Shown piece by piece: positions 1 to 7,403 of a DNA stretch of 64,000 nt; within the stretch, counting starts at the first letter, position 1, and every line of letters starts with the position of its first letter. Both the position numbers and the translations under genes were made by a program. The notes beneath the pieces are model-generated. The model was not told the origin of the DNA. It was given only the letters and a program-made list of their open reading frames with translations, and made no database searches. Where the stretch lies: assembly GCA_031553615.1 (NCBI GenBank), contig JAVBLJ010000011.1, positions 11,589 to 75,588 of the forward strand. Reading direction: 5' to 3'. Source of the DNA: WQXF01 sp031553615. GTDB taxonomy: Bacteria; Bacillota; Clostridia; Christensenellales; Aristaeellaceae.

Positions 1-294
1 GCAGAAATCGTGCTTGTCCAGCAGACGGCGCGCCGCTTCGGCCACCACCTCGGGCTCCGAGCCAAAGAGCTGCAGCGCCGTAGGCCCGGAGCTGGGCAAG
101 GTGAGCAGCAGGTCGCGCTGGGCACGATTGTCGGCAGGCGCACACAGCGTACCCTTGGCGCTCACCATTTCGGTGACGGTCAGTGCCGCGCCCTGCTCGC
201 GGCAAAGCAAACGAAAAGGAGCGTCGGTCACGCCCGCCATTGGCGCAAGCACCGCTCCTTCCGCAAATTGCAATGTACCAATGCGTATACTCAT
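1..294 (-). CDS. dusB: tRNA-dihydrouridine synthase, 3' end outside window
   Basis: Flavoenzyme of the Dus family that reduces uridine to dihydrouridine in tRNA D-loops. Only the first 98 codons are present; the gene runs off the left edge. The translated N terminus MSIRIGTLQFAEGAVLAPMA continues into GVTDAPFRLLCREQGA and VTEMVSAKG. This is the typical start of the TIM barrel, with the FMN-binding APMAGVTD segment at about residues 17-24. The ATG (292-294) overlaps the TGA of the upstream gene in an ATGA junction, so the two are probably translationally coupled. DusB is the most likely subfamily, because of the LAPMAGVTD.PFR start, but Dus subfamilies cannot be separated securely from this fragment. 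Confidence 0.88.
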   Translation of the reverse strand, partial: MSIRIGTLQFAEGAVLAPMAGVTDAPFRLLCREQGAALTVTEMVSAKGTLCAPADNRAQRDLLLTLPSSGPTALQLFGSEPEVVAEAARRLLDKHDFC

Positions 295-833
295 GGGCCG
301 GCCAACGCCTCCACCATCTGCATGCCTGATATCTTCCATTGGCCGTTGGTGCGCGCCAGCGTGACCTGGTAGCGGGCCTTTTGCCAGCGCGGAGGATCGA
401 CGGCCCCCTCGCCCTGCGCAGCAATCACCGCGTCGCGGCGACTGGCCTTGACCTTGCCGTCGATGCTGGGCACGTCCTCCACCACGGTGGCGCGCGCCAC
501 GATTTCCCAGGGCCAGCTCCACACCCACTCCAGCTGCATGGTATGCTCATACCCGCGAACGTCGTAGGCCGCGTAGGGCGATTGCTCCGACATGCCCACG
601 CGCAGCAGTTGATCGTTTTGCAAAAATTCGCTGCGGAAAAATTTGGTCAGCTCGGTCGGGTCCTTTTGCACCAGCACCACCCCGGCGCGGGCAGAAAGAC
701 CATCCTGCAGCAGGATGTATATATTGGCCGTGTTCATGGCCAAGTAAAACGAGACGATGAGCACACCTGCGATTACGGTAACCCAAAAGAGGCGGGTGGC
801 AATGAACCACAGAAAGCGCCGCAAATACCGCAC
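291..833 (-). CDS. Membrane-anchored protein of unknown function, upstream of dus
   Basis: 180 residues. One hydrophobic segment lies near the N terminus (about residues 10-31), preceded by Arg residues, which predicts a single-pass anchor with the rest outside. The remainder is a soluble domain without a motif I recognise; it ends in a WKISGMQ segment resembling the end of lipoprotein or NTF2-like accessory domains. The start is GTG (831-833), with GAGGGGG about seven bases upstream; the nearby ATG is out of frame. It is the first gene of a two-gene operon with dusB, overlapping it by four bases. The function is unknown, and the link to Dus is positional only. Confidence 0.75.
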   Translation of the reverse strand: MRYLRRFLWFIATRLFWVTVIAGVLIVSFYLAMNTANIYILLQDGLSARAGVVLVQKDPTELTKFFRSEFLQNDQLLRVGMSEQSPYAAYDVRGYEHTMQLEWVWSWPWEIVARATVVEDVPSIDGKVKASRRDAVIAAQGEGAVDPPRWQKARYQVTLARTNGQWKISGMQMVEALAGP

Positions 834-879
834 ATCTCAACCCCCTCAGCGTGGCGCAGCGCGCCGGAATCCTGCGCAT

Positions 880-908
880 AGTATACCGCCTCGTGGGCCG
901 CAAGTCCA
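880..908 (-). promoter_or_regulatory. SigA-type promoter for the 833-gene and dusB
   Basis: On the minus strand, TGGACT (903-908) and TATACT (880-885) are separated by 17 bp, about 45 bp before the GTG start. The 370-bp gap 834-1203 holds this promoter, an opposing promoter near 1045 and the leader of the next gene. I see no small gene in it. Confidence 0.6.
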
Positions 909-1041
909 GCACGGGTTCAGAAAACCAGCGCAGGCCTCGGAAATCCGCATCGCGCTTCGCGAATTCTGCATCAAATTCTTTATGAAATCTACGGGCTTTC
1001 TGCGGATTTTCACAGGATTTTGCTTGTAAATCAACAGGATT

Positions 1042-1050
1042 TGGTATACT
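1042..1050 (+). promoter_or_regulatory. Extended -10 promoter for the CNNM/CBS gene
   Basis: TGG followed by TATACT (1045-1050) forms an extended -10 element. The best -35 candidates are weak: TTGTAA with 15 bp or TTGCTT with 19 bp. If used, it gives a leader of roughly 145 nt before the ATG at 1204, long enough for regulation. No known riboswitch consensus was recognised in it. Confidence 0.5.
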
Positions 1051-1203
1051 ATTATCTTCGGTGGCTCACAAAGCGCTCCTTGCGCGACCCAAATCCGCAC
1101 CGGTCCGCACGCAAAACGCTTTGTCGCCATACGATACTCGGGAATCATAACCCGTGAATCCGAAACGGATACCAAAGCCAATTGGCCCAAAAGGGAAAGG
1201 AAG

Positions 1204-2550
1204 ATGATAGTGGACGACCCCTTACCTATGCAGATGTTGCTGCAACTAATCCTCATTTTGCTCAACGCATTCTTTGCTTGCACCGAAATCGCTGTGCTCT
1301 CCTCCAATGAAAACAGGCTGCGCAAATCGGCCGAGGAGGGCAAGAGCGGCGCGACGCGGCTCGTTTCCCTCCTCCAAGACCCCGCAAAATTCCTAGCGAC
1401 CATCCAAATCGGCATCACGTTGGCCGGATTCCTGAGCAGCGCATTCGCCGCCAGCAACTTCGCGGACAAGCTGGTGGGCATGCTGATCGGCTGGGGCGTG
1501 GGCATCGCACCGAAAACACTCCATACGTTTTCCGTTATCGCGATCACGCTGATCCTCTCGTTTTTCACGCTGGTGCTGGGCGAACTGGTGCCCAAACGCG
1601 TGGCCATGCAGAAGCCGGAGAGGATCGCCATGGCGGTGGCGCACATCATTTACGTAATCGCCAAGGCAACCGCGCCGGTGGTGTGGTTGCTGACGGCCTC
1701 CACCAACGGCATCCTCCGTCTCTTCGGCGTGGACCCCACCAAGAAGGATGCCAGCGTAACCGAAGAAGAAATCCGCATGATGCTGGATTTAGGCGAAGAG
1801 ACCGGCAGCATCGCGCCCGACGAGGGCGAGATGATCGACAACGTGCTGGCCCTGGGCAGCAAGACCGCCGTCGAGCTGATGACGCACCGCACCAACGCCA
1901 CGGTGCTCTGGCTAGAGGACGACGCGGCCACCTGGGAGCAGACCATCGTCGAATCCACACATTCGCGCTATCCGGTGTGCGATGAGGACATCGATACCGT
2001 GGTGGGCATATTGCACGTGCGCGATTTCTTTTGCAACCAGCGGGCACCCAAGCCGATGCCCGTGCGCACCCTGCTGCGCAATGCCTACTTCGTGCCCGAA
2101 ACCGCGCAGGCCGACGTGCTGCTGCGCGAAATGAAGCGCACCAAGAACCACCTGGCCATCGTGGTGGATGAGTACGGCGGCACCAGCGGCCTCGTGTCCA
2201 TGGAAGATTTGCTCGAAGAGATCGTGGGCCAAATCGAGGATGAGCACGACCTGGAGGACCCGGACATCATCAGCCTGGGCGACAACCGCTGGCGCGTGAG
2301 CGGCAGTATGTCCATCGACGATTTGGCCGATGCCATGAGCGTCACCTTCCCCGAGGGCGATTACGATACGCTGGGCGGCATGATCTTCGCGCAGATGAAC
2401 GCCATTCCCGAAGATGGAGCCACGCCCGAGCTGGACATCGCAGGCCTGCACATGCGGGTGTCCGAGCTGGCCGACCACCGCGTCGCCTGGGTCGAAATCA
2501 CGCTGGCCGAGTGCAAGCCGGAGGACGAGGGCGAAGAGGACGAGGAGTAA
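1204..2550 (+). CDS. CNNM/CBS-domain membrane protein (HlyC/CorC family)
   Basis: 448 residues with the standard three-part architecture. An N-terminal CNNM (DUF21) membrane domain with three to four helices covers about residues 8-180. A CBS pair begins near residue 226 (MTHRTNATVLW) and includes VDEYGGTSGLVSMEDLLEEI. A C-terminal CorC_HlyC domain covers about 365-440, followed by an acidic tail. Family members are linked to Mg2+/Co2+ efflux or resistance; the old name haemolysin is misleading. The ATG is preceded by GGGAAAGGAAG. It stands alone, with its own promoter and a strong terminator. Substrate and direction of transport are inferred from the family only. Confidence 0.92.
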   Translation: MIVDDPLPMQMLLQLILILLNAFFACTEIAVLSSNENRLRKSAEEGKSGATRLVSLLQDPAKFLATIQIGITLAGFLSSAFAASNFADKLVGMLIGWGVGIAPKTLHTFSVIAITLILSFFTLVLGELVPKRVAMQKPERIAMAVAHIIYVIAKATAPVVWLLTASTNGILRLFGVDPTKKDASVTEEEIRMMLDLGEETGSIAPDEGEMIDNVLALGSKTAVELMTHRTNATVLWLEDDAATWEQTIVESTHSRYPVCDEDIDTVVGILHVRDFFCNQRAPKPMPVRTLLRNAYFVPETAQADVLLREMKRTKNHLAIVVDEYGGTSGLVSMEDLLEEIVGQIEDEHDLEDPDIISLGDNRWRVSGSMSIDDLADAMSVTFPEGDYDTLGGMIFAQMNAIPEDGATPELDIAGLHMRVSELADHRVAWVEITLAECKPEDEGEEDEE

Positions 2551-2617
2551 CCGCCTACGGTATGCTAACCTTGCCCTCCCAAGCAGCCAATACGCACGTC
2601 CATACACGCAGAAAAAG

Positions 2618-2663
2618 CCTGTTTCAAGCGCAGCAATGCGCTTGAAACAGGTTTCTTTCTTTC
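2618..2663. terminator. Rho-independent terminator, probably bidirectional
   Basis: A perfect 14-bp stem, CCTGTTTCAAGCGC with its complement at 2638-2651, is separated by a 6-nt loop and followed by a T-rich tract (2652-2663). An A-run precedes the stem, so it can also serve the convergent LysR gene. Confidence 0.9.
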
Positions 2664-2708
2664 GACCATGCAAGCCTTTTTATGCGCTCTCTCGTAGATG
2701 GAGCAGCA

Positions 2709-3593
2709 TCACGCACAAAAACCCTTGATGAACTCCCGCGCCGCATGCGGCAGCGGCACATCGCGGTGGGTCACCATGCCAATGGCGCGCGAAGGGATGG
2801 GCGGATCGAGCTCCACCTGCCGCAGCACGCCGCCGGAGAGCTGCGGCGCGATGAACTCCGCCACCGCCGCCGCCACGCCCAGGCCGCTCAGCGCAAATTC
2901 CACCAGCAAATCCAGGCTGCCCAGCTCGATCTCCGGCACCCAGAGCACGCCGTGCGCAGCCGCCTGCGCATCCAGCGAGCGGCGCGAGGAGCTGTCGCCC
3001 TCCAGCAAAATGAGCGGCAGCTTCGCCAAATCCTGCCAGCGCACCAGCCCTTGTAGTTCCGGGAAAAATCGGGGATGATACACAAAGCAATCGTGCACCC
3101 GAGCGATTTCGCGCACCACGTAGGTCTCGGGAATCTCCATGGGCAGGTTCACCAGGCCGATGTCGGCCTCCCCGCGCGCCAGCAGCGCCATGGTCTCGCT
3201 GGAGGTTCGGTTGGTCACGCGGATACCCACCGCCGGGTGCGCGTGGTGAAAACGCTCCAGGCGAGGCAACAGCCAGTGCTTGCAGAGCGTATCGCTCGCG
3301 CCGATGCGCAGCTGACCTCCGGTGAGCTCGCGCAGCTGATCGAAGTGCCCTTGGGCAGCGCCGATCAGCGAAAGCGCCTGATCGATGTAGCGGTAGAGCA
3401 TCTCCCCCTCTTGGGTCAGCGAAACGCCCTTGGCATGCCGGATGAGCAGCTGGGCCCCCAGCTGCTGCTCCAGCTGGCGTATGGTCTGGCTGACCGCCGG
3501 TTGGCTGACCGAAAGCGTGCGCGAAGCCTGCGATATGCTGCCCCGCTGCGCCACCTCCCGGAAGGTTCGGTACCAATCCAGGGTGATATTCAT
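2709..3593 (-). CDS. LysR-family transcriptional regulator
   Basis: 294 residues, the usual LTTR length. The N-terminal winged helix (residues 1-60) contains SISQASRTLSVSQPAVSQTI and LEQQLGAQLL. A substrate-binding (LysR_substrate) domain occupies about 88-290. The ATG is preceded by TGGGAGG at a good distance. It is divergent from the CofE-like gene, and a dyad lies over that gene's -35 box, so the likely role is control of that gene and of itself. The co-inducer is unknown. Confidence 0.93.
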   Translation of the reverse strand: MNITLDWYRTFREVAQRGSISQASRTLSVSQPAVSQTIRQLEQQLGAQLLIRHAKGVSLTQEGEMLYRYIDQALSLIGAAQGHFDQLRELTGGQLRIGASDTLCKHWLLPRLERFHHAHPAVGIRVTNRTSSETMALLARGEADIGLVNLPMEIPETYVVREIARVHDCFVYHPRFFPELQGLVRWQDLAKLPLILLEGDSSSRRSLDAQAAAHGVLWVPEIELGSLDLLVEFALSGLGVAAAVAEFIAPQLSGGVLRQVELDPPIPSRAIGMVTHRDVPLPHAAREFIKGFCA

Positions 3594-3628
3594 CCGCCCG
3601 GCCTCCCATTAGAAAAATCGATACAAGG

Positions 3629-3654
3629 CATAAGTAACATCAATTTGACTTATG
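3629..3654. promoter_or_regulatory. Putative LysR operator dyad
   Basis: The inverted repeat CATAAGT / ACTTATG (3629-3635 and 3648-3654) has a 12-bp spacer and contains a T-N11-A style arrangement typical of LTTR boxes. It overlaps the -35 box of the rightward promoter, in the space between the divergent regulator and target. Confidence 0.6.
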
Positions 3655-3673
3655 TCGCCGCGCACAGTATACT
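3645..3673 (+). promoter_or_regulatory. SigA promoter of the CofE-like gene
   Basis: TTGACT (3645-3650), 17 bp, TATACT (3668-3673): a near-consensus promoter about 80 bp before the ATG at 3756. Its -35 box lies inside the LysR-type dyad. Confidence 0.85.
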
Positions 3674-3755
3674 GCTCTCGGGCGCGGAAAGCAACTGCCC
3701 CGCGTATCCCCTTGCCCCTCCCCAAAAAGCTCGTAAAGCAAAGGATGGTATCAGC

Positions 3756-4940
3756 ATGCGAACTTCTGGCGTAATCGCGCGCGGAATCCTGACTCCGATT
3801 TTCAAGGAAGGCGACGACCTGGTGCACATGGTGTGCGATAGCGTGATCGGCGCTGCGCAGGCCGAGTCCTTCGCGCTGGGCGACGGCGATATCATCGGCA
3901 TCACCGAGGCGGTGGTGGGCCGCACCCAGGGCAACTACGCGACCTGCGCGCAGATTGCCGTCGACCTAAAGGCAAAGTTCGGCGGCGAATCGCTGGGCAT
4001 CGTGTTCCCCATTCTTTCCCGCAATCGCTTCTCGGTGCTGCTGCGCGCTATGGCCGCCTCCACCAAGAAGCTCTATGTGCAGCTCTCCTACCCCGGCGAC
4101 GAGGTGGGCAACGAGCTGGTCTCCCGCGACCTGGTAGATGAAAAGGGCATCAACCCCTACTCCGATAGCTTTGACCTGGCGGGCTTCCGCAAGGTTTTTG
4201 GCAGCGAGACCATCCATCCGTTCACCGGCATCGATTATATCGAGTATTATCGCGGCTTCGGCGAGAATATCGAGCTCGTTTTCTCCAACGATCCGCGCCA
4301 CATCCTGCAGTTCACGCAGAACGTGCTGGTCTGCGATATCCACACGCGCAAGCGCACCCAGCGAATCCTGCGCGCCGCCGCACCCCAGGCCAACGTGCTG
4401 CGCATGGACGATATCCTCTGCGCCAGCGTGGAGGGCAGCGGCTTCAGCGATTTCGGTCTGCTGGGCAGCAACAAGGCGACCGAGGACAAGGTGAAGCTGT
4501 TCCCGCGCGATACGCAGGCGGTGGTGGACGCGGTGCAGACCGAAATGCGCAGCCGCACCGGCCAGCGCATCGAGGTAATGGTCTACGGCGACGGCGGCTT
4601 CAAGGACCCTCGCGGCGGTATCTGGGAGCTGGCCGATCCGGTGATCTCCCCCGCGTACACCAGCGGCCTCTCCGGCACGCCCAACGAGATCAAGATTAAG
4701 TACGTGGCCGACAACGAGTTCGCCAACCTAAGCGGCGAGGCGCTCGCCAACGCGCTCAAAGAAAAAATCCAGCAGAAGGACACCTCGCTGGTGGGTCAGA
4801 TGCAGGCCGAAGGCACCACCCCGCGCCAAATCCCCGATCTGGTGGGCAGCCTGTGTGATCTGGTCAGCGGCAGCGGCGACCGGGGCACCCCGGTGGTGCT
4901 GGTGCAGAATTATTTCAAGAATTACGCGAGCAAGGCCTGA
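3756..4940 (+). CDS. Coenzyme F420-0:L-glutamate ligase-like (CofE family) protein
   Basis: 394 residues starting MRTSGVIARGILTPIFKEGD, with an F420_ligase-type fold over roughly residues 1-250 (GDGDIIGITEAVVGRTQGNY; later VMVYGDGGFKDPRGGIWELA). Family enzymes add gamma-linked glutamate to F420-0. No F420 genes are visible here, and many Firmicutes carry this longer paralogue with unproven function; gamma-glutamylation of folate or another acceptor is one possibility. The start at 3756 has AAGGATGG upstream. The frame stays open a long way upstream only because it is antisense to the LysR gene. A LysR gene sits divergently and a terminator follows, so this looks like a dedicated regulator-target pair. 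Confidence 0.8.
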   Translation: MRTSGVIARGILTPIFKEGDDLVHMVCDSVIGAAQAESFALGDGDIIGITEAVVGRTQGNYATCAQIAVDLKAKFGGESLGIVFPILSRNRFSVLLRAMAASTKKLYVQLSYPGDEVGNELVSRDLVDEKGINPYSDSFDLAGFRKVFGSETIHPFTGIDYIEYYRGFGENIELVFSNDPRHILQFTQNVLVCDIHTRKRTQRILRAAAPQANVLRMDDILCASVEGSGFSDFGLLGSNKATEDKVKLFPRDTQAVVDAVQTEMRSRTGQRIEVMVYGDGGFKDPRGGIWELADPVISPAYTSGLSGTPNEIKIKYVADNEFANLSGEALANALKEKIQQKDTSLVGQMQAEGTTPRQIPDLVGSLCDLVSGSGDRGTPVVLVQNYFKNYASKA

Positions 4941-4972
4941 TTCGGCGGCGTGCGCGAAAAAAACGTAAAGCA

Positions 4973-5024
4973 AAGCGGACCGCTTCGCTCCCCCGATGGG
5001 GCGCGGGCGGTCCGCTTCTTTGTT
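4973..5024 (+). terminator. Rho-independent terminator
   Basis: AAGCGGACCGC (4973-4983) pairs with GCGGTCCGCTT (5007-5017). The loop itself can fold, and a T-rich tail TTCTTTGTT follows. It lies between convergent genes. Confidence 0.8.
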
Positions 5025-5087
5025 AGTGCAGGCGCGCTCTGCGCCGCCCGCACCTTACATCGGCACGATTCCCATTGGGAGGAGGCT

Positions 5088-5837
5088 CTAGTCGTCCTCT
5101 TCCTCATCCTCGGGCAGTTCGCCGTTGTGGTACACGTTCAACACGTCGTCCAGGTCGTCGAACATTTCGAGGAGCTTGTTGATCTTCTCGAGCTGCTCGG
5201 GATCGCTGATGGCGTTGGTGGTCTGCGGAAGCATCGTCAATTCGGCGGAAAGAAAGGAGAAGCCTTGCTTTTCCAGCGCTTCCCGCACGGTGGAGAAATC
5301 CGCCACCTGGGTAGTTACTTCGTAGCAATCCTCCAGCACCTGCACGTCGGCAGCGCCCGCGTCCAGCGCGGCCATCATCACGTCGTCCTCGTCCATGCCG
5401 GGTCGGGGCTCAAGCACGATCATGCCCACGTTGTCAAACAGATAGGAGACGCAGCCGTTGGTGCCCATCGAGCCGCCATTTTTATCGAAAATATGGCGCA
5501 CTTCCGAAGCGATGCGGTTGCGGTTATCGGTCACCACGTCCAGAATCACGGCCAATCCGCCGGGCGCATAGCCCTCGTACTGGATATGCTCGTATGTCAC
5601 GTTGCCCAGCTCGCCCGCCGCCTTCTTGATGGAGCGCGCGATGGTATCGTTGGGCATGTTGTTGGCCTTGGCCTTGGCGATCACGTCGCGCAGCTTGCCG
5701 TTCACTTCGGGATCGCTGCCGCCTTCGCGCACGATCATAGCGATTTCGCGGCCAATCTTGGTGAATATTTTGCCGCGCGCCAAGTCCGCCTTTCCTTTTT
5801 TGTGCTTAATGTTTGCCCACTTGGAATGGCCGGACAT
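5088..5837 (-). CDS. yebC: YebC/PmpR-family protein
   Basis: 249 residues beginning MSGHSKWANIKHKKGKADLA, the hallmark of the family. Members are DNA-binding transcription regulators in some bacteria, and recent work links them to relieving ribosome stalling at proline stretches. All three domains are covered, and the C terminus is acidic (PEDEEEDD). The ATG at 5835-5837 is chosen over the in-frame TTG two codons upstream, because GAGAGGGG is better placed for the ATG and the family starts with MSGHSKW. It is monocistronic. Confidence 0.93.
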   Translation of the reverse strand: MSGHSKWANIKHKKGKADLARGKIFTKIGREIAMIVREGGSDPEVNGKLRDVIAKAKANNMPNDTIARSIKKAAGELGNVTYEHIQYEGYAPGGLAVILDVVTDNRNRIASEVRHIFDKNGGSMGTNGCVSYLFDNVGMIVLEPRPGMDEDDVMMAALDAGAADVQVLEDCYEVTTQVADFSTVREALEKQGFSFLSAELTMLPQTTNAISDPEQLEKINKLLEMFDDLDDVLNVYHNGELPEDEEEDD

Positions 5838-5894
5838 CCACAAAAACCCCTCTCGAACCGCAGCAAATCTGCGTGCTTTTTTCTTTTACACTTT

Positions 5895-5924
5895 AATATA
5901 CCACAAAAGCACGCCCCGCTTCAA
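5895..5924 (-). promoter_or_regulatory. Promoter of yebC
   Basis: On the minus strand, TTGAAG (5919-5924), 18 bp, TGG-TATATT (5895-5900) gives both -35 and extended -10 elements. The leader is about 50 nt. Between here and the repeat at 6076 I see no gene. Confidence 0.65.
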
Positions 5925-6075
5925 GCCGATTCCTGGACTTTCGCTGAGTTTCGGGCGATTTTCACGTTTCGATTGCCAACATCCCCTACCCACAGTATAG
6001 CAAGGGCAATGGATTTAACGTAAAAATTGGCGAGCGCACGATACGCGTCGACGTGGGATCAGAGGGTCGCGAGGT

Positions 6076-6386
6076 CAGGGCGAACGCATTTTGGATACAG
6101 AAACTGGGAATTGCGCTGCGAAGGAGTCCAGAGGGGTCGGAGCGCCGTCGCGCCAGTGGCGCGAAGAGACGGCGCGGAAGACCAATGAGCGACAGAGCGC
6201 CGTGCACGGCGCGACCATCGCGAATTGAGGGGACCGTAAAGCCCTCTGGTCGACCGTAAGGGCGAAATACCCTCCCAAAGGTAGGCGTTTCGCTCCTGCG
6301 GGAGCGACCAGGGGGCTTATCGCTCGCCCCCTGGACTCCTTCTCTGCGCATCTGCCATGTCTTAGAATGTAAATGCGCTGGCCCTG
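6076..6386. mobile_element. 310-bp structured element B1 with TIRs and 10-bp target duplication
   Basis: The ends are inverted repeats: CAGGGCGAACGCATTT (6076-6091) and AAATGCGCTGGCCCTG (6371-6386, reverse complement CAGGGCCAGCGCATTT). The direct repeat GTCGCGAGGT sits immediately outside both ends (6066-6075 and 6387-6396), as expected for a target duplication. An inverted homologue lies at 21173-21482. The interior is a pair of head-to-head two-hairpin units (GAAGGAGTCC, CCAGGGGGC/GCCCCCTGG, TCGCTCC/GGAGCGA). The left unit carries an extra block of about 100 nt that is rich in hairpins. No protein of meaningful length is encoded, so this is a non-autonomous, MITE-like element. Confidence 0.85.
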
Positions 6387-6413
6387 GTCGCGAGGTCACG
6401 CTGGCTTAGGTAG

Positions 6414-6573
6414 GGCATTCCTCCTTCGATTTCTGGAGATAGATCGCCGAAAATTTTTTCGATTGGCTAGGGGCCTGCGGGCGGCGTAGCCGGCAGCTAC
6501 GCTGACCGAAGCGCGGCAACGCCACTCGGGAAAAGATTCGCGAGATGCTCAAGAAATCAAAGGAGGAGCAGCC
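6414..6573. mobile_element. Family A MITE-like element, variant with different terminal repeats
   Basis: The core GGCGTAGCCGGCAGCTACGC and the following TGACCGA.GC.CG.CAACGCC match the elements at 48044 and 63830. The ends here differ: TCCTCCTTCGATTTCT near the left end (6419-6434) is inverted as AGAAATCAAAGGAGGA (6552-6567). It ends seven bases before the yunB stop codon. The whole block is an imperfect palindrome and has no coding capacity. Confidence 0.7.
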
Positions 6574-6579
6574 TTAGAC

Positions 6580-7254
6580 TCAGGGCACCAAATCGAGCAG
6601 CATGCCGCCGCTGCCCTCGCTGTAGAAGCGCTCGGGCACCTGGCCCACGATGATGCTCTCGGCCACCAGCACATTTTCGCTGACCGAAACCACCTTCGCA
6701 TCGGTGGGGATGACGATCTGGATCGAGGTTGTGACCTTCAAATACACCTTGTGGCGCGTCTGGTTGATGCCGGAGCTTTCAAACTCGCTGCTAAACCCGG
6801 CGGTGACCGCGCCCACCGGGTACACCTTCACGGGAATGCGGGGCCCCTCGCCCGCGAATATCTTGCTGCCCAGCGCCGAGCCAAGCGGGATGCCGATGCG
6901 CGCCACGTCCAGCCGCTGCAGCCCCTCCAATGCCTCCTTCGAAATGCTGGTGGAAAGCGTGTTCATGCGCACGGCGTTGGCCTGCATCATCGTCACCCGG
7001 CCCGCGCTGTCAAAGCGCACCTGCATCAGGTCGCTGTAATCGATGCCGCTGGTCAGCACGGTGCGGATCGCCGAGTTGAGCACCCCCACAGCCAGCGCTC
7101 GGCATTGCGCTTCCGCCATGCTGACGACGATGGGCTTCAGGTTGCTGTCCATCCACAGCGCAATCGCGAGCACGAGCACAAACGCCAGCAGCAATGCGAT
7201 GCGCCAGCGGCCTTTTTTTCGCGGCTTTTTTTCCTTGCTTGCAACCACGGGCAT
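6580..7254 (-). CDS. yunB: Sporulation protein YunB
   Basis: 224 residues. A basic N terminus (KEKKPRKKGR) is followed by one transmembrane helix (about 18-36) and an extracytoplasmic domain ending in VGQVPERFYSEGSGGMLLDL; the VPxRF motif is typical of YunB. In Bacillus, yunB is expressed in the mother cell under sigma-E and is needed for normal spore formation, so its presence indicates an endospore-forming lineage. It is divergent from the penicillin-binding protein gene. No convincing sigma-E promoter was found; a CATACCTT at 7306-7313 (minus) lacks a good -35. An insertion-like repeat abuts its 3' end. Confidence 0.88.
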   Translation of the reverse strand: MPVVASKEKKPRKKGRWRIALLLAFVLVLAIALWMDSNLKPIVVSMAEAQCRALAVGVLNSAIRTVLTSGIDYSDLMQVRFDSAGRVTMMQANAVRMNTLSTSISKEALEGLQRLDVARIGIPLGSALGSKIFAGEGPRIPVKVYPVGAVTAGFSSEFESSGINQTRHKVYLKVTTSIQIVIPTDAKVVSVSENVLVAESIIVGQVPERFYSEGSGGMLLDLVP

Positions 7255-7373
7255 CCCTTCCTCGTCCTATAATGTAAGCCTTTCCAAACGCCTGACGGTA
7301 AGATCAAGGTATGCAGCGTGCGCGCGCTTTACGCAAAATTGCGGGTTTGGGCGGTGCGCAATCACACAAAACG

Positions 7374-7382
7374 TGGTATACT
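7374..7382 (+). promoter_or_regulatory. Extended -10 promoter of the PBP gene
   Basis: TGG then TATACT (7377-7382), with no good -35 at 17 bp, 22 bp before the ATG at 7404 and just upstream of AAGGGGGGTG. Confidence 0.55.
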
Positions 7383-7403
7383 AAGCGTGAAAGGGGGGTG
7401 CCC

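Noticed and set aside
1051..1203. yybP-ykoY manganese riboswitch before the CNNM gene
   Set aside because: The GGGGAGTAG-type core and paired loops were not found.
7306..7313. Sigma-E promoter of yunB
   Set aside because: CATACCTT resembles a -10 box but no acceptable -35 lies 13-15 bp upstream.
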